Positions 1 to 9,569 of a stretch of 18,387 nt of DNA are shown here, piece by piece. The translations under genes were made by a program, and so were the position numbers. Location: contig NW_004457323.1 in NCBI RefSeq assembly GCF_000313135.1, positions 507,814 through 526,200 on the forward strand, in the 5' to 3' direction. Under the pieces are notes generated by a model, which did no database searches, was not told the DNA's origin, and saw nothing but the letters and a program-made list of their open reading frames with translations. Numbering within the stretch: the stretch's first letter is position 1; each line of letters opens with the position of its first letter. The DNA comes from Acanthamoeba castellanii str. Neff (lineage: Eukaryota > Discosea > Longamoebia > Acanthamoebidae).

Positions 1-22
1 TATGCTGCCGATTGATGCACAG

Positions 23-3000
23 GGCAACTGGGCGTGGGCAACGACGAGCCAGTTGGTGTGGCCAAGTTGGCAGAGGACCTCACCAGCAAGCGCTTTCTGC
101 AAATCGCTTGCGGTGGCCAGCACTCTGTGGGCTTGAATGGTACACCTGGCCTGCTCCTCCCATCCTTCGCGCATCCAGCTCGTGGCACTCTTTGCTTGAA
201 GTCACTCGCCGCATGCACTTCGCACCGGGCACGATCGGGCTGTCGCTGATGTGTGCTCTCACACCTCTTCTGCTGCTTGTCGCTCTCAACAGAGCCGGGC
301 GAGCTCTTCACATGGGGCAACAACGACTTTGGGCAACTGGGCCGCTCGGGCAGGCAGTTTGCGGCCCAGCGCGTCGAGGCCCTGGAGACCATGCGCATCG
401 TTCAAGTCGCTGCAGGCGGTACCGCAAGCACACCACGCCACGACCACAATTGTGAGCTCTCTGCGCAAACGCTAATAAGTGACCACCTTCAGCGACGCAC
501 ACGGCGGTGCTGAGCGAGAGCGGGCACGTCTACGCGTGGGGCCAAAATCACAAGGGCCAGGTGGGCACGGGCGACTACCAGGACTACTCGCGGCCCAAGC
601 GGCTCAAGGCCGGCGACCAGACGGTGGCACAGGTCGTGTGCGGGAGCAACGTCACCGTGGCCCTCGCAGACAACGGCGAAGTCTACGCCTGCGGCGAAGG
701 CATGAACGGACGTACGCGCACCGCACACCTCCGCATCACCAAGAAGCGAGCGAGAGGATCGGCGCTGGTGCATGTCTCACGCGTTTCTTTTTAGAACTGG
801 GCACCGGCGAGGTGATACCGAAGAGCTCGCTCACGTTGGTGGCGCCGTTGACCGGCATACCCATCCGCCTGATCGCCGCCGGGACCACACACTGCATGGC
901 ATTGACCGGTACCCCACCACCACCACCACCAACGGGCTTTCGCTTCTTTCGTGTCAGACACTCACCTTCACTTCGTATTCAGTCTCGGGCAGCCTGTACT
1001 GCTGGGGAGGGTATATATGACATCTCCACGACAGCGCCAAGCAACATCTTACCAACCACTTGAATTTTTCTTTCTCTCACACAATTCAATAGCAATGCGT
1101 TTGGTCAACTGGGCCTGGGCGACAAGTCGGGCCGACCCCGGCCGTCGCTGCTCGCCTCCCTACACCGTCAGCATATCACGCATGTGTCATGCGGCGCCTT
1201 CCACACAGCTGCGACTTCAGGTGCGTTCGTGTATGTGCGTGCGCGCGTGTGGTGGTGCGTGTGCGTTCGCCCGTATCGGAGTGTTGGCCAACGTCGACTC
1301 GTCATGCCGCCCCAGAATCGGGGACACTCTACACCTGGGGCCAGGGTTCCTACGGCCAGCTCGGGCACGGTGTAGGACAAATGGAGTTGCAGCCTCGTGC
1401 CGTATTTGAGCTGCTGGGCACCAAGGTAGGCGTCGATCGTCTTCTTTGCGCCGTGTGTGTGTGTGTGTGTGTGTACGACAAACTCTTCATTCATCGTTTT
1501 TTCATGACTGGCCAAAGGTGGTCCATGTGGCGTGCGGGCGACTGCACACCGTGGCACTGGTGGAGGGACAGGTGGATGGCACCAGCCGCACCACAGCCTA
1601 CGCCTGGGGCCTCGCCTCTAACCTGGTATCAGGCCTCTGTGCTCCCCCTGAGGCCTGGCGGCTGTTGTCTCCTTTCATGACCTGACCGTCGTGCGTGCGT
1701 GCGATTCGTGGATTAATCACCATTACAGGGGATCGGGGCGAAGGCCAACACGAATGTGCCCAAGAAGATCGACAACCCGGGGCTGCACCGCAGTGTGGTC
1801 GCGTTGAAGGACGTGGCGGCCACCGCGGCGGGCGACCACACCTTCCTCATACTCAAGCCCTCGGGCGCCTCTCCGTTCCTGCCACGCATGCTCTCACACC
1901 TCTCGTACGACTTCATCACACCTGAGCGCTTCGGCTGTTTCATCATTTGAAGTGTGTGTGCTTGTGTTGGTGTAGGTTGGCCTCTCTGAAGGCGCTGATC
2001 GCCAACAAGTCCCCGATGGAGCTCCAGGCCGCGCTCTCCCTCTTGTTCTCATCGTCCATGTGCATGAACGCTTCGTTTCTTGCCGTACGTTACCACGCCC
2101 CGTCTTCCCTCCCGACGCACAGCACGTAAGATCTAACTTGAGGCCTCCCATTCAGGCCAATCACATGGACACTGGCGAGGTCGACCCGGGCGTTGACCTC
2201 AACGCTGTCCGTGAGGCCTACTCAGTCATTCTGGCGCATGTATGCAACGCACGCACGCACGCACGCACGCACGGTCCAACGCTCAACCCGACCGTTTGTT
2301 GAATTCCTGCTTCAGGGTCGCGCTAATCCCGCGCTGTTGAACGCCTTCGGCAATGCCACGGCGCGCCTTGTAAACAAACTACCCTCAATCCCCAACCCGG
2401 CCAGGTACTCACTCCCCTAGTCTGCCCTTCCCGCGTGTGTGTCGTGCGTCGTGCGTCTTTCCACATCTCACCCACGACCGGCAGGCTGACCGAAAAGCTG
2501 CGTGTCTATATCATCATTTTCGAGGTAAGCGGTCCAACATCCTCATCTTTACACAAAGACAAGCCACGCTCAGAATATCTTTACATGTTTGGTTTAACTA
2601 TGTGGCTATCAGAACCCGCTTTTCCTGGACACGTCCAAGAGCCACCTTGTGGTGGAGCGACTGTGCGCCGCGCTCCTCAAACTCAACGACCCCTCCAAGC
2701 AAATACTCTCCAACTGGTGGGCGCGGTGCGTTCTCCTCTCTCCCCGATTAAGGTGGCCATTAGCGTGCGAAAGGCTAATTGGGCGGTTGTGTGCGAAGGT
2801 TGCCAGCGGACCACTTCCAGAAGGTGGTCCGTATCGTGTCGGCCTACCTGTCGTTTCTCATCACCACCAAAGGCGCGCCCGACCAGCCGATCTTCTCCGC
2901 CACCCTCACCCTCGAATTCCTGTGTACGACACCGCCCCTCTTCCTTTCCCTCTTCTTTCTTTCCAGCTTCGCTGACCATATCGGCACGCGCCACCGCACA

Positions 3001-5644
3001 CGCGCAGACAAGGCCAACGAGCAGGGCCGCATCGTGCCATACACCGAGTTCTACAACGCCGCGGTCTCCGAACGCGTCGACCTCGCCAAGGAATACAAGT
3101 AAGTTACTGCCCAGACCAACCCGCTGGTCATTCTCCACCTCGACAGCGTCGCGGTGCTCATTCTGTGCGCCTTGTGCGCGGCAATGCAGGACATGGAAGT
3201 CGGGGAACAAGCTCCTGTTCAGTCTGTGTCGCTACCCGTTCCTGTTCTCCACCACTGCCAAGATCAACATTCTCCACATTCACGCCGAGCACGAAATGAG
3301 GATCCAGGTCAATCAGGTGCACCGCTCGACCGACATCCTTCTTCTGCATCTTCTTCGCCTCTCATTGTCGCATTCTTCTCATGCCGTACGTGACACGTCG
3401 GCAGGCCTACGCGCAAGCGCTGAGCGGGGAGGACGGTACCCTTCCGGTGCTGGTCATCGTGGTCAGACGTCGGCTGCTCATCCAAGATGCCCTTGCCCAG
3501 GTGAGTGAACTCCCAACAAGCCACGACGCCTCCCCTACTGGTGTGGTCCATACCATTCAAAGCTCGCCAGCAAAGCCGCCTGTTCGCTCACTCTCGCGCC
3601 TTCGTCACAGTTGCTGGCGGCCTCGCCCCGAGACCTGAAGAAGCCGATCCGAGTCATTTTTGCAGGCGAGGAGGCCATCGACCAGGTACTGTGCCCAACA
3701 GCCACCCGACGACTATGTTGCCATTGGGCACAATCTCACGATTTTGTGTTGCGTGTGCGTGTTGCCTGTGCCTGTGCCTGTGCGTGTGCGTGTGCGTTGC
3801 GTGTTTCAAGGGTGGCGTGACAAAGGAGTTCTTCCATCTGGCCGTCCACGAGCTCTTTGATCCCAACTACGGCATGTTCACATGCCACGCCGAAAACACC
3901 ACCTACTGGTACGTGCGCTTTCAGCTCCCAAGCACCGTGACTGTCGCTCGCTTCGAATCGAAGCTTGGCCGCACTTTGCTGATGGGCGGTTTTTGTTGGG
4001 TCGCGTGCAGGTTCAACCCTGGCTCGTTGGAAAACGAACAAAACTTCCGACTGGTCGGCTTGGTATATATCACCTCTTCCAATCGCCGCGCGCATCCCTT
4101 GAGTGCACCACCACCTCCACTCTAATCTCGTCAACGTTCGTACTCTCCAGATCCTTGGACTGGCCATCTACAACGGCGTCATCCTCGACATTCACTTCCC
4201 GATGGTGATCTACAAGCAGCTCCTTCAGGGAATTGAGGCGCCCGTCACTCTCGATGACCTCAAAGACGTACGCCCGCGTTTTATCAACCAAACCACGCAC
4301 ACGCACACGACGCATGCCGGCTAATTGATGCAATCACCCTGGCCCTGCAGGCATTCCCGACGCTGGGCAACAACCTGGAGAAGTTGCTCCACTACGACGG
4401 CAACGTCGAAGAGACCTTCGCTCTCAACTTTGGTAATAGCTCATCATCATCATTCATCATGTCTCTTGTTGATGACGATCCATTCCTCACGTGTTGTTGT
4501 TGGTCGTTCCTAACAGTGACGACGGAGGAGAGGTTCGGCGAGATGCTGGAACACGAGCTGAAGCCCGGCGGAAAGGACATGCCCGTCACCAACGACAATC
4601 GGCAGGGTACCTCTCGACGGACATGATCGCCGCTTCTCTCTCTCTCTCTCTGGCTCTGCTCTGCTGACTGCCACTAAACGACGTACGGACGTGTGTTGTT
4701 TCGCACAGAGTATGTGGATTTGTATGTGCGGTGGATACTGCGCGATAGCGTCCTGAGCCAGCTCAAGGCCTTCATCGACGGCTTCCGTCTCCTGCTCGAC
4801 TCGGAAGTGCTCCAGGTAACCACGACACGACATGACATGATACGCACACGACACGACACGCAAGGCAAGGCAAGGCAAGGCACGACTAACTGCCTTTGGG
4901 TGCGCCTTGTCAGCTGTTCCGCCCGGAGGAGTTGGAGCTGCTGGTGTGCGGCAGTCAGGAGTGGGACCTCAGGGACCTGGAAAAGGTGACCCTCTACAAG
5001 GCGCCCTACACCGCCGAGCATCCCACCATCAGGTGCTCCCACCCCCCGCCCGCCCATCAACTTCATTGCTTTTGTCATCACTGACCGTCATCGTGCGTGT
5101 CGTGTCGTGTCGTGTCGTGTCGTGTCGTGCCGTGTCGTGTCGTGTCGTGTCGTGTCGTGTCGTGCCGTGTCGTGTCGTGTCGCGTCGTGCGGCAGGGCGT
5201 TCTGGCGTGTGGTGCACGAACTGCCGGTGGACCTGCAGAAGCGGCTCCTTTTCTTCTGCACGGGGTCCGACCGCGTGCCCGTCCAGGGTGCGCTCCCCGC
5301 CGGCCCACATCGCGTCCCTCTCTGGCGTTTGTTCACGGGCGAAACACTCACGCGCCCACTCACCCTTTGGGGCGAGGAAAGGCTTGGGCTCGATGAAGTT
5401 CGTGATACAGAGCATGGGCCAAGACAACGAGCACCTGCCCGCATCGCACACGTGCTTCAACATCCTCGACTTGCCCGTACCACTCCTCTCCTCTCATCAA
5501 TCAGGCTCACCATCATCACCAATAACTGATGGTTGAAATGTGGTGTGTGACGTGTGGCCACAACAGGAATACAGCGACGAGGCCAAGCTCAAGGAGAAGC
5601 TCACCACGGCGCTCATGCACGCCGAGGGCTTCGGTCTCGTTTGA
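23..5644 (+). CDS. HERC4-like E3 ubiquitin ligase (RCC1 repeats + HECT), 5' end missing
   Basis: Small-HERC type ubiquitin ligase: a HECT enzyme takes ubiquitin from an E2 onto a cysteine and passes it to substrates. I spliced 29 exons in consistent phase: 23-139, 293-418, 493-711, 795-908, 983-1010, 1093-1220, 1316-1425, 1518-1625, 1729-1904, 1976-2084, 2156-2239, 2316-2404, 2485-2524, 2613-2725, 2799-2921, 2967-3098, 3190-3316, 3405-3500, 3611-3685, 3811-3908, 4011-4062, 4151-4267, 4351-4432, 4517-4606, 4709-4815, 4914-5032, 5196-5287, 5382-5476, 5567-5644. They give about 1013 residues, against about 1050 in animal HERC3/HERC4, so only a short N-terminus lies upstream. Residues 1-375 form about seven RCC1 blades (GQLGVG, ELFTWGNNDFGQLG, HVYAWG, LYCWGG, LYTWGQGSYGQLG). 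A HERC4-like linker follows (MCMNASFLA, CRYPFLFSTTAK). HECT occupies about the last 310 residues (GGVTKEFF, GLAIYNGVILDIHFP, AEHPTI, FCTGSDRVPV). The catalytic Cys is in HTCFNILDLP, codon 5453-5455, 32 residues from the C-terminus. Positions 1-22 look like the end of an intron. The 3' neighbour converges on it. The domain call is secure; individual weak splice sites (for example 3316) could shift by a few codons. Confidence 0.93.
1453..1474. repeat. (GT)11 microsatellite in a HERC intron
   Basis: Eleven uninterrupted GT dinucleotides lie in the intron at 1426-1517. Confidence 0.95.
2247..2273. repeat. (ACGC)n microsatellite in a HERC intron
   Basis: Between six and seven tandem ACGC units lie in the short intron at 2240-2315. 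Confidence 0.93.
3753..3802. repeat. GTGCGT / CCTGTG simple repeat in a HERC intron
   Basis: GT-rich short tandem units (GTGCGT and CCTGTG) fill most of the 3' half of the intron at 3686-3810, just before the acceptor of the first clearly HECT-type exon. Confidence 0.85.
4825..4883. repeat. Degenerate ACACG / GGCAA simple repeat in a HERC intron
   Basis: The intron at 4816-4913 holds ACACG-type units (the reverse complement of the CGTGT array nearby), some changed to ACATG, followed by four copies of CAAGG. It is non-coding simple sequence. Confidence 0.85.
5094..5193. repeat. CGTGT pentanucleotide array in a HERC intron
   Basis: About 100 bp of near-perfect CGTGT units with a few C-for-T interruptions fills the second half of the intron at 5033-5195 and runs directly into the CAG acceptor, leaving no ordinary pyrimidine tract. 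It is a simple-sequence repeat with no spacers, so it is not a CRISPR array. Confidence 0.95.
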
Positions 5645-5815
5645 TCGCACACCTCGCGGTATGCGGACACAAGTAAGTTTGAACTGAATGATCTATGAAA
5701 TGTATTGACTCGCGGTCAAAGCAACAAAGCACAACAAAGTGGTGATGACAGAGAGAAGGAGAGAAGAAGTGACTTCAGACTGGGCTCTCGGTAGTCTCGG
5801 GCTGGGCCTGCACGA

Positions 5816-7111
5816 TCAGGCGGCGCAGGCGAGGTTGGAGAGCACGGCCGACGGGAGGGCCTGCGAGGGCGACGAGGTCTGCACCACGATGCCGGCGCCC
5901 TGGCTGGCACCCACCAGTAGTGGGCCGAAGTTGAAGGCCACGTTGAAGACGTTGGTGTTGCCCTGTCGGTTGAGTTCCCACCACTGGGTGATGGTGGAGC
6001 CGGCCACGGGGAGGCCAAAGGTGAGCACGCCGCCGTTGAGCGGGCGCTGGCCGGTGTTGGTGATGGTGATGTCGAAGATCTGGAAGAACTGGTTGGGTCC
6101 CGTGGTCCAGCTGCCGCCGGCCGCCGCCGAGCGGGCCACGATGCTCACCGCGGCGTTGCACCCGGCCGCGGGCGAGGCCGAGGGCTGCGGGGAGGCCACG
6201 ATGGTGGGCGAGGCCGAGGGCTGCGGAGTGGCCACGATGGTGGGCGAAGGCCCTCCCACGCAGTTGACCGAGACGAGGCGGGTCGTGGGCGGCACCTGAG
6301 AGCCGGCCGAGAGGGGCGTGCGCACGATGTAGCCGGCGCCCAGAGTGGCGCCCACCTCGATGTTGCCTCCCGGGTTACGCACGTTGAAGAGGTCCGAGGT
6401 GGCGCTCTGTCGCTCGAGGTTCCAGAACTGGGTGATGACCTGCTGCTGGTTGGAGGTGGTGTCGATGGCGATGACGGCCGAGCTGACCGGGCGCGAGCCA
6501 GAGTTGAGAAGGGTCAGGTCGTAGATCTGGAAGAAGAAGTCGCCCTCAGTCCAGGAGCCGCCGGCGCTGCTGGGGCGGGTGGTCTGCGACACCGACAGCT
6601 GGCACGGGGCCGGCGAGGCGACGATGGTGGGCGAAGCGCTGGGTGCGGTCACGGGGCTCGAGCTGGCCGACGGCGCAGTCACTGGGCTTGAGCTGGCCGA
6701 CGGCGCCGCGGTCGGGCTGGCGCCGCCCGAGCACTGGACGGAGGCTACGGACAGGGGCGCCTGGGCGGACGACTCCCAGATGTAGCCCCAGTTGAAGGCT
6801 TGGCCGGAGGCGAGGCCGCCGTTGAGAATGACGTAGTCTGGCAGGTCGTAGACGCGGCTGGCGCCAGCCACCGGCTCCAGGCCCCAGACCTGGTCGATGG
6901 CGGTGGTGGGCGCGCCGAAGGCCACCTGGAGAGCGGTGACGGTCTCGGAGCCGGAGGAGACGATGCGGGCGTTCCACTGGGACATGGGTACGCCGCCGGC
7001 GCCGTTCCAGGCCGAGCCCAGCGACTGTTCGATCCGCACAGCGCAGTCGGCAGCGGTCAGGCAGAAGAGCGCGGCGAAGACCAGCAGGACGAGTTGGTGT
7101 TGTTGCTTCAT
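5816..7111 (-). CDS. Secreted triple-CBM49 cellulose-binding lectin (Luke-like cyst wall protein)
   Basis: This single-exon ORF of 431 residues opens with a secretory signal (hydrophobic LVLLVFAALFCLTAA, cleavage likely near residue 21). Three beta-sandwich domains of CBM49 type follow, each bracketed by cysteines: C23-C127, C170-C284 and C318-C429. Domains 2 and 3 are closest to each other (FFQIYDLTLLNSG with ITQFWNLE; FFQIFDITITNTG with ITQWWELNRQ). Domain 1 is more divergent but keeps several exposed tryptophans (W46, W76, W108, W112). Two Ser/Thr/Pro linkers separate them, each built from a tandem repeat. CBM49 domains bind crystalline cellulose, and Acanthamoeba 'Luke' lectins with two or three such domains are known major cyst-wall proteins. 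The match in size and architecture suggests a three-domain Luke made during encystation. There is no catalytic domain, membrane anchor or GPI signal. It converges on the HERC gene with only 171 bp between stop codons. Confidence 0.88.
   Translation of the reverse strand: MKQQHQLVLLVFAALFCLTAADCAVRIEQSLGSAWNGAGGVPMSQWNARIVSSGSETVTALQVAFGAPTTAIDQVWGLEPVAGASRVYDLPDYVILNGGLASGQAFNWGYIWESSAQAPLSVASVQCSGGASPTAAPSASSSPVTAPSASSSPVTAPSASPTIVASPAPCQLSVSQTTRPSSAGGSWTEGDFFFQIYDLTLLNSGSRPVSSAVIAIDTTSNQQQVITQFWNLERQSATSDLFNVRNPGGNIEVGATLGAGYIVRTPLSAGSQVPPTTRLVSVNCVGGPSPTIVATPQPSASPTIVASPQPSASPAAGCNAAVSIVARSAAAGGSWTTGPNQFFQIFDITITNTGQRPLNGGVLTFGLPVAGSTITQWWELNRQGNTNVFNVAFNFGPLLVGASQGAGIVVQTSSPSQALPSAVLSNLACAA
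6176..6247 (-). repeat. Tandem repeat in lectin linker 2
   Basis: Two 12-codon copies of SPTIVA(T/S)PQPSA cover residues 289-312 between the second and third CBM49 domains. A related SPTIVASPAP stretch closes linker 1, so the two linkers probably arose from one unit. Confidence 0.9.
6641..6700 (-). repeat. Tandem repeat in lectin linker 1
   Basis: Two 10-codon copies of SASSSPVTAP cover residues 138-157 between the first and second CBM49 domains. The Ser/Thr/Pro composition is typical of an O-glycosylated spacer. Confidence 0.9.
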
Positions 7112-7210
7112 GGCTGAAGAAGAACTGGTTCTCAGGTGGAAGTGTTGATGTTGAGGGTTGTTTGGTTGTTTGGTTGTTGCAGCTGATGAAGAATGGAGAG
7201 GGCGAGCTCA

Positions 7211-7218
7211 GCCTTTTA
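7211..7218 (-). promoter_or_regulatory. TATA-like element of the lectin gene
   Basis: On the minus strand the sequence reads CGTAAAAGGCTGAG about 100 bp before the lectin ATG. A pyrimidine-rich TCCATTCTTC stretch about 35 bp downstream could hold the transcription start. The call rests on motif and position only. Confidence 0.4.
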
Positions 7219-7590
7219 CGTGGAGGTCTGACCAATCCCCTGCTGACCCGCCCACATTAAAGTTCCTCAGGCGTTCCATTGAAACCGGCCTCAAATTGCA
7301 CTCACGAACTATGGACCCACTTAGCCGCGCCCGTACAGCACCACCTCAGGGTCATTGCTGTCCTCCTCCTGGCTTGGACGACCCGGGAGTTTTCGAGGCC
7401 CTGTCCCATTCCGCCCAGTCCTCCTTTCTTCGTTTCGAGTCCTGTCGCTCCACCTTACGCTCGCCACCCCAGGTCCACCATGTTCATGGCACCAACAAAA
7501 AGCACTTCTTTCAGCTTCACAGTACCTGCACCAACCATCAACTCTCACCATCGTCACCATCGTCACCACAAACTTCAGTGTCTTCCTTTG

Positions 7591-7610
7591 TTTATTTATT
7601 TATTTATTTA
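7591..7610 (-). terminator. Overlapping AATAAA polyadenylation signals, PAC2-family gene
   Basis: Five TTTA units on the plus strand read as overlapping AATAAA hexamers on the minus strand, starting 19 nt after the PAC2 stop codon. This predicts a very short 3' UTR. Confidence 0.6.
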
Positions 7611-7628
7611 CAGCTTGATCAAGCGTCA

Positions 7629-9286
7629 TCAGAGGTAGAGGTTGGACGGCGGGGCCTTGGGGGTGAGGGCCGGGAGGGCCTTCATGACGGCCTTGCGCAC
7701 CTCCTCGAGCTCGTCCTCGAGCTTCTCCAGCTCGGAGACGGAGATGGCGATGCCTGGCACCAGCTTCTCCAGCAGCTGCAGCAGCACGATCGCGGACTTG
7801 GCCGACGGGATGATCGTGCTCGTCGGCACCACGAGCCCCGTCACCTCCTGGTCCACCAACGCGGCCTCTGCCAAGATCGCACCTGCACACACTCCCAACG
7901 ATGAGTAGTGGTTCGTGTCGCGTCGCGTTGCGTTGCGTCGTGTGCGTGCCGTGTGCGTGTGCGTGCCGTGTGCGTGTCGTGAAAGCCGCCGTACCAGTTA
8001 CGCCGGAGATGACGCCATCGACGACCGGCACGCAGTCGAGCCCGCGCAGCTTCTGCGCGAGTGCGGGATCGGTGGTGACAAAGTGCACCTTGTCGCCGTA
8101 GAGCTTCCGCGCAATCGCCTCCTTCTTGTTGTCATCGCCATCATCGCCTCTCTTCTCCGCACTTCGCTCCTCGTCCTCCTCTCGCTTCTTCTTCTGCTTC
8201 TGCTTCTTTGATTCCTTCTTCGTCTTCGCCGCCTTCTTGTCGTCTTCCTTCTTCGTCGTCTCCTGCTCCTTCTTGCCCTTCTTCTGGTCCTTCTCGCCCT
8301 TGGACCCCTTCTTCCCGTTCTCGTGTCCTTCGCCTTCTTCGCTCTTCTTCTCCTCCTCTTCTTCTTGTGTTTGCTGCTCGTTCGTCTTTCCCTTTTCTTT
8401 TCCTTCTCTTCCTCCTCCTTCTTGGTGTGGGCCTCGGCCAGCTTAGAGTCGTCGATGAACGTGTGCATCCCCTCCTCCGCCGTTCCCTCCCCGTCCTCCT
8501 GCGCCAGCGACACCTCCTCGCCCGACTCCAGCTTGATCCTGTGCGTGTCGTGTCGTGTGCGTGTCGTGCCGTGCCGTGCCGTGTCGTGTCGTGCCGTGTC
8601 GTGTCGTGTCGTGTCGTGTCGTGTCGTGTGTCAGTTCCAGAGCTGATCGAATAAAGCGAGTAGGGTTCAGAAGTACGTGTCGCCGGTGGCCATGCCCTCG
8701 ACGGTGTAGATCATAGGGCAGCGGTGCCTGCGAGCAAAGTCGTAGATGAGGTCGGCGACGGACCGGGCCACGACCTCGTCGAGGCTGATCTCGCAGACGA
8801 AGATGACGATGCCGCGGTTGCCGTAGATGCGGGCCGGGTGGGAGGGCTGCTCGCACTGCACCGTCGCCACCGAGGGGATGCTGAGGGACTTCAGCACTCC
8901 CACCAGCGGCAGGCCCATCGACTTGACCAGCTGCATTCCTGCATTCCACATGGGTCAGTGTCATGACGTCGCCAAGCGGCTGTGCATGCGGTGGTGCGTG
9001 TGCGGTGGTGCGTGCGATTGAGGGAGGAGGTACCAGCGAGGACGGACACGACGCCGGTGGAGGGGAAGGCGTCGACGATGGGCGCGCCGTCGCAGTCGAT
9101 GTTGGTGAACTCGACGAGCGTGACGTCGGCCCGGGTGACTTCGGTCAGCGGACGGGTGCGTTTGATGATGCCGGTGTAGTCCTCCTCCTTCTTGGGGGCC
9201 GGCTTGCCCCCCTGCGCGCAGTCCTTCTTGAGGCAGGCGCCACTGCTGGCCAGCAGAGAAGCAGTTGCCAAACTTTCAGCCGACAT
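7629..9286 (-). CDS. PAC2-family protein (proteasome assembly chaperone-like) with K/E-rich insertion and a frame break
   Basis: PAC2-domain proteins help assemble proteasome alpha rings (PSMG2 in animals, PbaA/PbaB in archaea). Exons: 9286-9034, 8938-8677, 8538-7995, 7882-7629; all three introns start with GTAC. The conserved parts are IVDAFPSTGVVSVLAG, PSHPARIYGNRGIVIFVCEI, VHFVTTDPALAQKLRGLDC, DGVISGVTGAILAEA and a C-terminal helix rich in Leu/Glu. These look closer to the archaeal single-protein type than to animal PSMG2. A Lys/Glu-rich stretch of about 130 residues (roughly 8110-8500) splits the domain, at a place where the family normally has a loop. The exon sum is 1313 nt, which is 2 modulo 3. 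The frame before about 8430 and the frame after about 8385 do not match, so one base is missing, two are extra, or a short unrecognised intron (a 53-nt option starts at 8460) lies in the purine-rich tract. I infer about 437 residues if it is a sequencing or assembly slip. Confidence 0.75.
7911..7982. repeat. GCGTGT / CGTGC simple repeat in PAC2-gene intron 3
   Basis: Imperfect GTGCGTGCC and CGTTG units fill the 5' half (in transcript sense) of the 112-nt intron at 7883-7994. Confidence 0.85.
8541..8634. repeat. CGTGT pentanucleotide array in PAC2-gene intron 2
   Basis: About 94 bp of CGTGT and CGTGC units lies in the 138-nt intron at 8539-8676. In the transcript it reads as ACACG and abuts the CAG acceptor. 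It is the same motif as the HERC array at 5094, but antisense with respect to its host gene. Confidence 0.95.
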
Positions 9287-9417
9287 TGTTTGTTGATGAA
9301 CGAACTACTAGTAGGAATGGATAGGTAAGGTGTGAGGTGGTGCAAGGTGTGCTGAAAGATGAGGAAGTGCTGAGCTGTACCGTTTTTGTGGCCGACGCTG
9401 GCATTTCCCGTGTGTGT

Positions 9418-9423
9418 ATATAA
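9418..9423 (-). promoter_or_regulatory. Possible TATA box of the PAC2-family gene
   Basis: TATATA lies on the minus strand about 130 bp before the ATG at 9286 (context CTTATATACAC). The spacer 9287-9569 otherwise holds only the PRCC 3' flank. Confidence 0.35.
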
Positions 9424-9505
9424 GATTTCATTGAGATTTCGCCGCTGTTTTGTCAAACGTTGGCTCGCCCCAATCACCACCGAACATGCTGCCTCCAGGT
9501 CACTG

Positions 9506-9511
9506 TTTATT
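9506..9511 (-). terminator. AATAAA polyadenylation signal of the PRCC gene
   Basis: AATAAA on the minus strand lies 59 nt after the PRCC stop codon (context TCAATAAACAGTG). Confidence 0.6.
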
Positions 9512-9569
9512 GAAAAACATCAACAATGCAAGGAGGGCGTACGAGAGAAAGCTTGAGGTCCACTGAGCG

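Larger units (their letters stand above)
7112..7628. other. Spacer: lectin promoter and PAC2-gene 3' flank
   Basis: These 517 bp hold the upstream region of the lectin gene and the 3' flank of the PAC2-family gene, both on the minus strand. Short ORFs here lack the codon bias of the neighbours and show no recognisable domain. The only signals I can support are the TATA-like site near 7215 and the AATAAA cluster at 7591-7610. Confidence 0.6.

Noticed and set aside
3099..3189. Coding-like GC-rich stretch between two HERC exons
   Set aside because: A canonical GTAAGT donor and phase-matching acceptor remove it; reading through meets an immediate stop, and the joined EYK-TWKS sequence fits HERC4.
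5094..5193. Regular repeats that could suggest a CRISPR array
   Set aside because: Five-base tandem units with no unique spacers, inside an intron of a eukaryotic gene.
5088..5444. Long ORFs of Arg-His-Asp-Thr or Ser-Cys-Arg-Val-Val repeats
   Set aside because: Translations of the CGTGT microsatellite in an intron, which stays open in several frames because its unit has no stop.
7998..8513. Arg/Lys-rich minus-strand frame continuing through PAC2 exon 3
   Set aside because: It is the wrong frame after about 8400: it turns into Arg runs and ends at 7998, whereas another frame carries the conserved PAC2 motifs.
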